From Taiwanofungus camphoratus (Eukaryota; Basidiomycota; Agaricomycetes; Polyporales; Taiwanofungaceae): a stretch of 64,000 bases of DNA. The DNA lies in assembly GCA_003999685.1 (NCBI GenBank), contig CP021226.1, positions 496,001 through 560,000 on the forward strand, given 5' to 3'. Under the pieces are notes generated by a model, which ran no database searches, was not told the origin of the DNA, and was given only the letters and a program-made list of their open reading frames with translations. Positions 11,503 to 21,681 of this stretch are shown here, in pieces; position 1 is the stretch's first letter; each line of letters opens with the position of its first letter. Both the position numbers and the translations under genes were made by a program.

Positions 11503-14500
11503 CTATCCTTCGTCGTCGTCGTCGTCGATGTCTGTTTTGCGTTCTGCTTCTCCTTCTTCCTGTTGGATCGGCGCCTCCTCGTCTGCCCTCTGCCTCTGCC
11601 TCTGCCTCTCCTCTCGTTTTCTCTCTCCGCTCTTTGACATGGCGCCGCTTTCCTTGATGAATTTGGCCAGTGCCTCGATGCCTGCTTGGGTGCCCAGGAT
11701 TGTGGGTAGTTCGATCGTCTTGCTCGCTTCTCGAAGTATGTGTCGATAGGGTTTGTATCTTGGGCACTGTTGTAATATATGTTTTCTGGTCTGACGCTGG
11801 GAGCCGCATGGGCAGTCAACTGCTTCAGAAGGTACGAATTGTGCATAGTACTCGCCAAGGAAGCCGTGTCCTGTGCGGCACTGAACTACCCTTCCGTATA
11901 CTTCCCTTGGGAGCGTTAGGAAGGGTTTTCTTGGGTGCATCTGTGGTTGTAGTCTGTTAGCAGTAGCATACCTTCCCGTTGGTGGTGTGCGTTTCCATGT
12001 GTCGACCCATCCTTTTTCGTTCCTTTCCTTGGCCCTTCGTAGCGCGTGCGCTCTTGTGGCTTTCATCGGTCCGTCGTCAAGTTCTGTCGCTTCCTTTGCT
12101 AGGGCGTCCGCCATTTCGTTGCCTCTTATCCCATTGTGGCCTGGTGCCCATTCTATTTCGACTGTGTTTTCTGCGCATGCGTCGAGGAACTTGATTATGA
12201 TCTCACGGAAGATCCTTCCGTGTCCCTGTCCTGGTCCCGTTTTTGGTTCGAAGATCGTCGTGATTGCTGATGTGTTGTCTGCGTAGAAGTGTAAGTGTCG
12301 GATGTCCGGGTTAGTGTTGCGAATGTATGCCTCCACGTCTCTTGCTGCCCATGACAAGCCTGCAAGTTCTGCATCGTATACCTCCGCCTTTTTTCCTAGT
12401 CCGATTTTCCTAGAAAAGACTGGTGCGTTACGTCTCAGAGCTACGTATCCTGCCCCTACCCTTCGGTTTCCCCTCTTTTTCAGCATGGATCCGTCTGAGT
12501 ACACCAATAGGTGTTGTGGCGAGTTGATGAATGTGGCTATTTTGATGACATGCTCGTATGCTGCGTCTTCTTTCGATGTACCTTTTGTTGCTGGCGTGAC
12601 CTTAAGACGGCCCTTGAAGTCTTGTATGGTTTTCTTCCATGGCGGTAGGCATAGTGGGAGGATACGCTCATCTTGGGGGTCTGAGCGTAGTGCCAGTTTG
12701 CAGAGTCGTGTTGTTTTTGTCGGTGTCTTCCGTCTTGCTGTAGGCTTCACGTGTGTTGAAAGTGGTGGTGGTGGTGCGTTTACTTTGAGAATTCTCCATT
12801 CTTCAGGTAGTCTGTGTAGAATAGGGCTAAATGGTGTTAGTTTATTGAAACGGATGGCTGCTCTGTCGCTTGTTAGCTCGAGGTGGTGTCAAATTGGGGC
12901 GATTGCTGATTCGATTTCAAGTGCTGTGATTGGGGTGGTGCGAAACGCTGCGCATATGAGGCGTAGTGCCCGTCTTTGGACCCGTTCTAGGTAGTCGACA
13001 TGCAGCTGTTTGCCTGTCCACCATGCTGCACATGCATATGTCATGATGGGTCTGACGCATGCAACGTATAGAGATCTGAGGTGTGTCTGTGAAAGGCCTC
13101 GTACGGTGTTAGCTAGCATTCCCATGCCGTTTACCGTTTTCTCCGCTCTTCCGGCCATCTGTTTGACGTGGAAGTCAAAGGTTAGTCTTCTGTCCAGGTG
13201 CACACCTAGCCATTTGGTTGTTCTCTCCGCTTGTACAACTACTTCCCCTCCTTTTCCATCTGGTAGCGAAATTGATGGGGAGTCGCCCTGTTTCGGTCTT
13301 CTCTTTGAGTAGTGCATGAGTTCGCGTTTGACTAGGTCCGGTGATAATCCTACGCTTTCGAGCCAGTCTTCAACTACTTTGTACGCTCTGCGTAGGATCT
13401 GTACATTAGTATCTAGCGATTCTGATGAAACATACAGTTTTCCGTCGTCCACAAACATGATTAAGTTCATTGCAGTGGGCTTATCCGTTAGTTTTAGGCC
13501 TGCTATCCTTGCTCGTTCGTCATTTTCTGCTTTCTTCTGGAAAATCTCTAGAATTTCAGCTGCATAAATGATTGATAAGATTGGAGACACCGGTGATCCT
13601 TGTGGTATTCCGTTTTCAACTGGTTTCATCTCTCCTCGTATTCCGTCTAGGCAAATTGCTGCTTGTCGATCTGTCAAGAATGATGCTGTCCAGCAAACGA
13701 GTTGAATTGGTATTCCTTTCTCCCTCATGACTGTGAGAAGTCTCTTGTGGTTGACGAAGTCGAAGAAGCCTTTTATATCAAATGTTAGTGCTGACGTTAC
13801 TTTACCATGGTTATGCGCTGCTTCCACATCGTTTACAAATGTTAGTATAGCGTCATCTGTAGAGCTGCTTGGTCGGCCCCCAAATTGGTTCGCTGGTACT
13901 AGGTTATGAATCGTCACCAGATACGCTAGTCTTGTGGCAACAATCCATTCTAGTACTTTCCCTAGGCATTCTAGTAGCTGAATCAGTCTATACGCTCGTG
14001 GGTTAGTGTAGTCTGGTTTTCTTGGCTTGGGCAATGCGACCGCAATTGCCTTCCTCCATGCCTTAGGGTGATATCCTGCTTTTACGCAGTGATGCATTAG
14101 TGCTGCTATTGTGTTGCTGGTTACCTCCCATGCCCATCTGATTCCCCGAAAGGGGTTTTGTGAGATTCCTGGTGCCTTGTTGGCCCCTTGGTCATATATC
14201 GCGTTTTGCACCTCTTCCTTCGTTACTTGTGCGTGTGAAAAGTCTGTTGTTGCTTCTGTTGTCAGGTCGGGCTCTTGTACCCCTTATAGCGGGGGTGGGG
14301 GTTGAAACAATTCATCCTGAAGGGCGTCACATTTGTCCGCATGTTGGACCGCTGGTTCCCTGCCTGGTCCTTGTGAGATGGCTGGAGATGGGTAGGTACG
14401 TACCCCTTTTCCCCACTTTGGAAAGCCCCATATGTCTTTCGTCTTTGCTTCCTCTAGCGTCTTCATAAACCACTCTGATCTGGCTTTCTTGTATAGCCTC

Positions 14501-15630
14501 TTGAAGTACTGCTTCGATTTCTTTATCAGTGACGATACGGATGGTGACTGCGCACCCCAATGCCTTTGGTGGTCCAGGTTCAGAGATCGCTGTTCTGCGA
14601 TGTGCCTGCTTGCTGCTTCCAGTGTTACGTTCCACCATGGTCTTGCCTTGTCGCTCGGCTTCCATAATGGCACTGTCGCGTTGTTGGCCTCTTGCATTGC
14701 GAGTGTCAGACTCTCAGCTGCATTGTCGAGTTGTTCCGCTGTCAGGTCAGCGTCTAGATCCAGCAGTATCCCTAGGCCTTTCCTCTGTTTGTTGGTTGCT
14801 CTCTGGAATGCTTCTTTCCATTCTTTCAGGTCAGCTGCTTTAAAATTGAACTTTTTACCTGTGGGGTTGTCTATCTCCTTTGTTCCATAGTCAAGGTCCC
14901 ACCTCAGTGCAAAGTGGTCGGATCCAAATGCTTTCAGCCTGTCGACGGTCCAGTTCCTCGTCGCATCCAGGGTTGTTGCCATTGGGTTGAGGAAGGTTAG
15001 GTCGATTGTTGACCAAGAGCTGTGTGCATGTGAGTAGAATGTCGGTTCACCTTTCTTGTTCTTGATTGTGTATCCGTTTTGCATTAGCCAGTCTACTGTT
15101 TGTTCCGTTGATTCGTTTGCCGGTGTTGCGTGGCTTGACCACATAGGATGATGCAGGTTCCAGTCTCCCGATAGGATCACGAGTGTGTCCTGTGGGAGGC
15201 AGACTCTTTGTAAGCGTTTTGCGGCCGATTCCCTACCTTGTTTCTTATCATTGTTGTATATATTGACAATGATTGTTGACGGGTGTGGGTTTTGTTGGAC
15301 TTCAAGGATCTGTAGGTCAAGGTCATTTGCTAAATCTGAGCGAAGCGTTACCGTGAAGTCTTCTCGTTTTCGCATGTATGCCATGGCTCTTGGTCGTCTT
15401 CCTTCGGGAACTGCTGACACTGGTATTATAGGAGTCCAGCCCACTGTCGCTTCTGATACTGGTCCATGGTTTCCCCCTCCGATGTTCCCCCACCACGGTT
15501 CAGTTATCAGGATCAAGTCAAAACATTCCTCTCCTACTGCTGCGTTGAGAAGAGAGTGTATTGCCTGGTTCTGGGTGTTGGCATTAAGTTGTAGGATTCG
15601 TATTGGTCTCGTGTTTGTCGTCTCTAACAT
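11503..15630 (-). pseudogene. LINE ORF2: AP endonuclease, reverse transcriptase, RNase H (two nonsense codons)
   Basis: One continuous reading frame of 1,376 codons. The N-terminal part is an AP-like endonuclease: start RILQLNANTQ, then GDWNLHH (about 15170) and the SDHFALRWDL block (about 14920). The reverse transcriptase follows, with LPKPRKPDYTNPRAYR, FDIKGFFDFVNH, NGIPQGSPVSPILS and the active-site box MFVDDGKLYV (about 13460). RNase H shows YSDGSM, YDAELAGLSWA, YADNTSAI and PGHNGIRGNEMADALA. A knuckle CPCGSQRQTRKHILQQC closes it. Two codons are stops: TAA at 14284-14286, between endonuclease and RT, and TGA at 12889-12891, between RT and RNase H. There is no frameshift, because length and frame are kept from start to end. 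The enzyme would copy its own RNA at nicked chromosomal DNA; this copy should be inactive. Confidence 0.92.
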
Positions 15631-15869
15631 ATTGTCTCCTCGTCAGTGATCATCGATTGTTGGGTTCGTGGTGCTTCTGTTTGTTGGACCGCCTCCAACG
15701 TTGCTACTGCTTTTGCAAATTCCCCATCTGCCTCGTCCATTGCACTCATCTTCCTTGCCATGTCGATCTCCGGGAATCTCAGGTCAAGTGAGTGTAGTGC
15801 GTTGGCTTGGATCTCGTCTTCAAGTTCTTGGAATCGGTTCTGTGTCATTCGTGCGTCAGTAGTGGTCTT
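15624..15869 (-). pseudogene. LINE ORF1, C-terminal remnant
   Basis: Open frame running from the truncation point at 15869 to TAG at 15624-15626, about 80 codons. It is charged and helix-prone (FQELEDEIQ, ARKMSAMDEADGEF), as expected of the end of a LINE ORF1 RNA-binding protein, but no CCHC motif is left. Its stop overlaps the ORF2 start as ATGTTAG. The upstream part was never inserted. Confidence 0.75.
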
Positions 15870-15885
15870 ACCGGCGTCTATGACA
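15870..15885. repeat. LINE target-site duplication, 5' copy
   Basis: Exact second copy of ACCGGCGTCTATGACA from 10987-11002. It sets the 5' truncation point of the minus-strand LINE at 15869. Confidence 0.92.
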
Positions 15886-16503
15886 GTAACCTTGATCTAT
15901 TCGGGGCGGCCCGCCGTCAGATTGTCTTAATTAAGTAAAATACGTGCAAATAAAACAGTTAATGTTTACTTAAAAAGATCTCATTTTTGATCTTACGATG
16001 TCTTATTTAAGACAGATAAGATGTGTCAAGGTAAATTTGAGTTTTCCTGATGTGCACTCATGTAAATAATGCACATGGTCTTTCTTTCTGCTGGAACATC
16101 GGTACCCGGCCTGTCCTCAAAACTTGCCATAATGATCTTGCGCGACATGATGGCGGTCAAGCTTCCATCCCTGAAATTTCGTGAGACTCTGACAGCATCG
16201 AGCTCGGCAGCCAGACGGTATCTGTCCATGCTCCAGAATGGTAGGTATAAGTAAGTGCGCGCGGTTTGCAATAATGTACGTTTCATATAGGGCTTTGTGA
16301 CGGCGGAAGAAGCCCTCCCGAGTTCTATATATTAGGGCTGCTGAATGCTTGCATATTCTTGGCTCCTGGCCGAGCCCCCCGAGACATTGAGCAATCGAAG
16401 TACCAAGGGACCATAAATACGTCCTCAAATTCTACTTCCACCGCCGTCTACTTAGCTGTGCACATGTGCATCGCTTGAGATTGTCAACGATCTGCTTCTA
16501 AAG
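15886..16503. other. Intergenic, no gene seen
   Basis: AT-rich sequence between the LINE and the decayed dehydrogenase. It holds short frames on both strands with no family resemblance that I can see. Confidence 0.4.
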
Positions 16504-17882
16504 ATGAATTTTGGACAGCGACCAAGTATGGCCTCATAGTCATCAGGCGGAAGTTCCCAAGGGTGATTTCAAGACCAATCAAATCCTTGACCTGACGGGA
16601 CGGTTCACAATCGTCACAGGTATTCAATCCTTGGCTTTGATTTCACGTGGACAGTTTTCATAATATTTATTCTTGGGCAGGGAATATCGGCATTGGTTTA
16701 AGACTATCGAAGTGCATGACCTTGGTTCATATCAACTCTGTCACGAGTTGAACGAACTGCGTTCTCAGGCTCTTCTGGAGCACAATGCAAAAGCGTACAT
16801 GGTTTCTCGTAGCATGGCGAAGGCAGAGACTGCCATCAAGAAATTAACAGAGCTGACCAGGCATGAAGCTACCTTCCTTGAACTGGACTTAACCAGCCTA
16901 ATTTCGATACGAAAAGCTGCGGAAGAATTTCTTGGGTCAACCTCCTCTCAAGCGGCATATGACTAATCATCCAATTCTTCACACAGCAAGGGGAAAGAGC
17001 TGTATGTTCTGTTCAATTCAATAACGCGTAAGTATGACTTTCGTCTATCTTATAGTATGTCCCGAAGTCTGAATACGCAGTGATGTGATGGTGCCCCCTA
17101 TTGACCAGCTAGCCAAAGACGGCTATGACTTGCAGTTTGGTACCAATGTCGTTGGTACACTTGTATAACACTCCCTGGATTGACGTTTCTTCTTCACTCA
17201 GCTACTTATGCCTTTCCAGAAAAGAGACGTCGCTAGACCACCATGCCCGTGCGATCACAATCCCTTCGTCCGCAGCGATGCTCTCTACCATCAACTGGGA
17301 TTTCTTTAGGTGCACGGAAAGAAATGTCTTCTTTCATACTGTACCACCAGAGCAAATCTGTGCGTGGTAACTACAAATGATGTTCCGTCAATGAAGCTAA
17401 CAACAAGTAAAGCAGGCGAATGTTGTGGTGGCACGTCAAGTCGCGAAGCGATACGCTGAAAGAGGTGTTATATCTCTCTCGGTCGACCCAGGTGTGTGCT
17501 CCGGTCCTCTTCATACACTAGGAATTGGCATTGAGCTTCAAGGACATGTCCCTAGTTTCACACGTAAACCCATGGTGTGTCTAATGATTAATTTTGGTGT
17601 AAGAAGTATTGATCGTCGATATTTTGACCCGATCATCTAGAACCGGTCGCTCCATGAACTGTCCTACTGTGCATTTACTCAGCTTTGGGCCCGTACAATG
17701 CCCAAGGCATTGAACCACGACAGCGAGGTTTGCACATGATTTACTTCCATCCTCTTGGATTGTCTATCGCTGTGTACATAGATCATTGGTATCTAATTAC
17801 TTGGGCAACTCCAAGTAGATGCACAGAAGAGGCGTATGATGATGCAATTGGTGAGCGGTTGTTGATCTGGCTTGAAGGGTAG
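16504..17882 (+). pseudogene. Decayed short-chain dehydrogenase (retinol-dehydrogenase-like SDR)
   Basis: Remains of a classical SDR of about 300 residues can be followed in order. The start is MNFGQ at 16504. The segment FKTNQILDLTGRFTIVT then joins across an intron to GNIGIGL, the nucleotide-binding Gly motif. Further on come [48 protein letters not shown], then AKRYAERGVISLSVDPG and, at the end, YLITWATPSRCTEEAYDDAIGERL. Frame changes and stops interrupt the chain in several places (a tag soon after the start, a taa after VVGTLV, lost continuity around 16970 and 17290), so no full protein can be read. Related fungal enzymes reduce or oxidise small ketones or alcohols with NAD(P). It lies directly beside the LINE insertion. 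Confidence 0.8.
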
Positions 17883-18477
17883 GGCAATGGGAACTAGTGG
17901 ACATTCGATAGTCGACGCCAGTTTATGGAGATCCGCGCAAGTACTTCGGTACTTTGTGAGTGTTTTTGTAACAACTATGACCTGGATGCCTATATAATTC
18001 AATTGAATATATTCAGCAAGCGTCTACGAAAGATTATCTCTTCATTCTGAATCCTTTAGCACGGCTACGAATAGACGGTCCATCAGGTAAAAGCACGCAC
18101 ATTTGATGGTCGCAGGTCGCGTTCAGCCAGCGGTCTTCCAATAATGTTGGTAACACCAGCCGATGGGGGTGGACCTCGTCCGGAATACCAGCGCCTGAAC
18201 ACCTTGCAGGGTAACGAAAGTTTCCAATAGATAGACGTAGGTACATTGGACATATTATAGTTTACATACACGCTGTCATACACGTCGTAGTGAAACACCG
18301 TAATCAAGATGCCTCCATTCACGAAGAGTGATAGCCTGGAAGTATATCATGATGAGCAGAGCTGTGTACCAAAGCAGCAAAAGGAAAAGAGTGAGGGGAC
18401 GCCATTGTAGGAGTCAGCGCCCTATGCCGACAAGATATTTCCGCATGATATCAATGTCCATAGCAAAAATGATGGAT
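17883..18477. other. Intergenic between SDR pseudogene and Vts1 gene
   Basis: About 600 bp with no coding signal that I can support. It holds the 3' flank of the leftward Vts1 gene. Confidence 0.4.
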
Positions 18478-20671
18478 TCAGGCAGAAGTAGCGCTCCCCG
18501 GGGCATCAATGCCCATCTTCTTACGTACTACTTCGAACGTTTTAAGCATCTTCCTGCGGGCCCCCAGGGCAGCGACGCCCTTCGCCTCCAGCGCAGCTTC
18601 GTCCATAACAACCATATCCTTCCAAGAGACTCCTTCGAAATTGGGTGTGTATTTGTGCAGCCTCAGGCTCCGCAACCATGCCGGCACGTCTTCGAGCAGC
18701 TTAGGATCGACCTCCTCGTCGTCTTTCTTCGAGTCTCGAACACCTGGGGACTTTCCGGGTGAGCGTACGCCGCCTAACCCGCGGCCACTGCGAGCACCTG
18801 GAGAGGTTTGCGCGTGCATGCTCATACCGAACGCGGCCAAACCGGGCTGTCCAAGTTGGCCCGCAGCAGCCATCTGCATCGCGAGCATCTGCTCTGCAGT
18901 GAGGCCCATAGCAGCCAAGTTGGACATATTGAACATGTTGCCGAACGGGCTCATAGGCATGCCCCCAAAGGCAGCCATACCGAGTCCTCCTGCGCCCGGT
19001 ACGCCCATGCCAAGACCGGGGCTCGTCATGCCCATACCGAATCCGGCCATACCCAAGCCATTCATGCTGGCCTCGTCGCTGAACCTGCCCAAAGTATTAG
19101 AGAGCGCCGGGCTCCGTGCGCCGTTCCAGCCACCCTGGCCACCAAAAGCGTTCATATTGCCAGCACCGCTGGCATTCCTCAGTCCACCAGGGCCATTACG
19201 TTGTCCATGTTGCTGAGAGGAACCCTGACCAACAAGGTTCCCATCGTCCCCGTAGACTCCATTGTGGTTTTGACCATCGTTGTTGTTGTTGCTAAGCGTC
19301 GTGCTACCTTTCGACAAACGGTTCAACTTCTTTGGGGGGTCTGAAATGAGCGGCACGCCAGCACCGTTGCTTGCCCAGTCGTTCAACTTAGCGGCAGCAG
19401 CATCAAGGCTCTGACTAGCGTTGCGGGTATCCTTGAACATGGGCATCAGTGGAGTATTGACCATGCTCGCCCAACTGTCCCCAACCATGGGAGACAAGCC
19501 GTCAGGTTCGGCACCTGGCCTGGGCGATTTGAATGCATTTGCTACACCCGAAAAGTCCGTGCTCTTCGGCCTCGAGGCACCGTTCGAAGGTGACATGGAT
19601 ATTTCCTGCACCGGAGATGATGCTCGCTCTTCAACCTGCCCCAGCTGGTTGGAACCGGTTCCCCATGCGCGGCTGTCTATACTGGCTCCAAGTGCAGGAG
19701 CTGAGATACGATGGACGGCATTGCTCGCCTTCAGCTTGGCACGTTGCTGGGCGAGAGTCGCTGCAGGGTCGCTCCCTCCGCCCGATGCTAGGTTGGCCGC
19801 ATCAGGTGATAGGAAACCATTCATGCCGGTCTCAAGATTCAAAGAAGGCCGACTGCCAGAGAAGTTACGTGCCGTGGGTGAAGCTGGCATGGCAGACTTG
19901 AGACCAGGTGATTTAAGGTTCATACTCGCCAACTTGGCTTCCATCTGACTCTGCATGGAACCTGCATAGAAAATAAATCGAGGACTTCAACTCAACACTG
20001 GAAAAGGTTGCTCACCTCCAACAGCTGGACTTAGCAGAGCAGTCATGGGATCTGACCTAGACATTTGCTGGAGCACAGTGATGAAGAACCTAATCTGGAC
20101 CTGAGTGGAATGTTGCAAAAGACTGTAAAGAGCGGCTGTGCGCTCCGCTTCCGATAGAACTTTGAACCCTATGGTAAGACATTTGAATCAGCTGGGTTCT
20201 GCTAACAAGTGTATGGGTCAACCAACATTGTTCGATAGCACTTAATTCTTCCTTGAAGTTAACGTCCAAAGAGGCTGCAGCCATTTCTTCCTGTCAAGAT
20301 CATTCAGATACTACGACAACGACGGTAGAGGCCTGGACATACCAGCGTCACCTCATAATTCTGAAAAGTTTCAAACCATTGATCGATAGCCTCGGCTGTA
20401 AAGGATATTCGTGAATGCGAGCGTCAAATGCCTCAGTGAAAGTAATACCTTCAGGAGTCTGAAACATGCCAGCGCTTCCCAATAACTCGCTCGTGGGCCT
20501 TCCAACACCAGAAACACCTACAGGACGCGGAGACGCGGGTGACAAACCTTGGCTACCAACAGAGGGACGAGCGGAAGGGCCCATCGACGCACGAAAATTA
20601 GGAGATCGGCCATTGGAGTTGCCGGCGGGACCAGGAGAAGGACTGGGGCTTGGAGGATGAAGAGTAGACAT
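18478..20671 (-). CDS. VTS1: Vts1/Smaug-type SAM-domain RNA-binding protein
   Basis: Post-transcriptional regulator. The SAM domain of Vts1/Smaug binds hairpins in target mRNAs and recruits the deadenylase. The ATG at 20671 opens a Pro/Ser-rich exon ([20 protein letters not shown]). After short introns come [55 protein letters not shown] and [17 protein letters not shown], a conserved N-terminal helical region. The last exon (19956 to 18478) holds a long Gly/Met/Asn-rich low-complexity middle and a C-terminal SAM domain ([20 protein letters not shown], then [24 protein letters not shown]), stopping at 18478. The intron after SAIEQ uses the donor GTTGGT. All parts are present and the gene looks intact. 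Neighbours are unrelated in function. Confidence 0.92.
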
Positions 20672-21681
20672 GTTTGAGAAATGACGAACAACCGAAACTG
20701 ATTAAGCGACGTCGAGTCGATGTAGGGAGCTAGAATCAAGCAACACAGTCCAGAGGACGTGCGACGTTGCGTCTAGACAAGACCAGCGGAGCCTGCCGGT
20801 CTAGCGAATGACAAAGTCGGGGGAAAACGACTCGTAAGTCGACGAGGAGGTCTTGGAAGATGGACGGAAAGATGTGAAAGCTGTTTGTCGCTGGCGAGGC
20901 CATCAAAAGGCGCGGATGGCTACTGCCACATGCAAATATGAGCAAATAGGGAGTGGCACATCTCATACAGTAAATGATGGTCACTTTCTGTTCTTGATAT
21001 ATACGAATGCAATGTGATATTGTAAGAGTCAGACATTTAACCATCATCCCTGTCGTGGATGAAAGTTTGAGAGCTGTAACTTATAATCTCTGATCCCTGC
21101 GAAATTGGTATATCATACTTATTTCAAAGGCGGTCTTGCCAGTGTTTCAGTCAGAACGAGAATGTAGTAAACGCGAGTGAAGTTTACACGAATCAAACAC
21201 CAAAAAGGTTGTGAAGGAATTACAAACGACTCTCCGTACTCAGCAGTGGGCGTTAGTGAACGTTCTGCAGTGCTGATCGTGTCTCCACGTCTGCTCTCAG
21301 TGCTCATCGGAATATCCTGAGCCTGCGAAGGTTGAAGGAATTATCTACGTCGCTTTTGGGAGACTACTCTGTGCCTAAGCGCATACAATTTCAACTGTGC
21401 AAAAATCTGTCTCCCGTCGGTGACATAGCCATTGTACAATCGTTCACACATTGGTATTGGGCATAATGTACCATCTACAAGGCATAACACCACGCGGGAA
21501 GGTGGCTAAAAGCAAACAAAAGGAGTGGGCGGTATCTGAGACGAATGGTGTGCAGTAAAGCACGGAACATTAAGAAAACATTAAGAAATATTCTCTGGCT
21601 GGAGATGCCAGAGAAAGAAGCTGCAAACGTTGACAGTGTACAAAAAATCGACCGTTAAGGCCAGATCCAGTGAGGTAATGT
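20672..21681. other. Intergenic between VTS1 and FZO1 (tail-to-head, both leftward)
   Basis: About 1 kb that must hold the VTS1 promoter (right of 20671) and the FZO1 3' flank (left of 21682). A 62-codon minus frame at 21119-21307 has no recognisable match and no clear exon partners. I see no RNA gene. Confidence 0.4.

Larger units (their letters stand above)
11003..15869 (-). mobile_element. 5'-truncated Tad1-like LINE retrotransposon
   Basis: Non-LTR retrotransposon of 4,867 bp read on the minus strand, with exact 16-bp target-site duplications on both sides. It keeps only the tail of ORF1 and then a complete-length ORF2 (AP endonuclease, reverse transcriptase, RNase H, CCHC-like zinc knuckle). 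This domain order, RNase H included, matches the fungal Tad1 clade. The 3' end is not poly(A) but a short CAT repeat at 11003-11016 on the minus strand. The 5' cut inside ORF1 is typical of incomplete target-primed reverse transcription. Perfect TSDs and only two nonsense codons in ORF2 point to a recent insertion. About 500 bp of 3' untranslated sequence lies between the ORF2 stop (11503) and the end. Confidence 0.93.

Noticed and set aside
11368-14890. Several plus-strand frames across the LINE
   Set aside because: They are shadows of the minus-strand ORF2, whose motifs are clear.
18509-19216. A 235-codon plus-strand frame opposite the Vts1 exon
   Set aside because: Low-complexity Pro/Ala/Ser composition mirrors the Gly/Met-rich Vts1 coding strand, and there are no exon partners.
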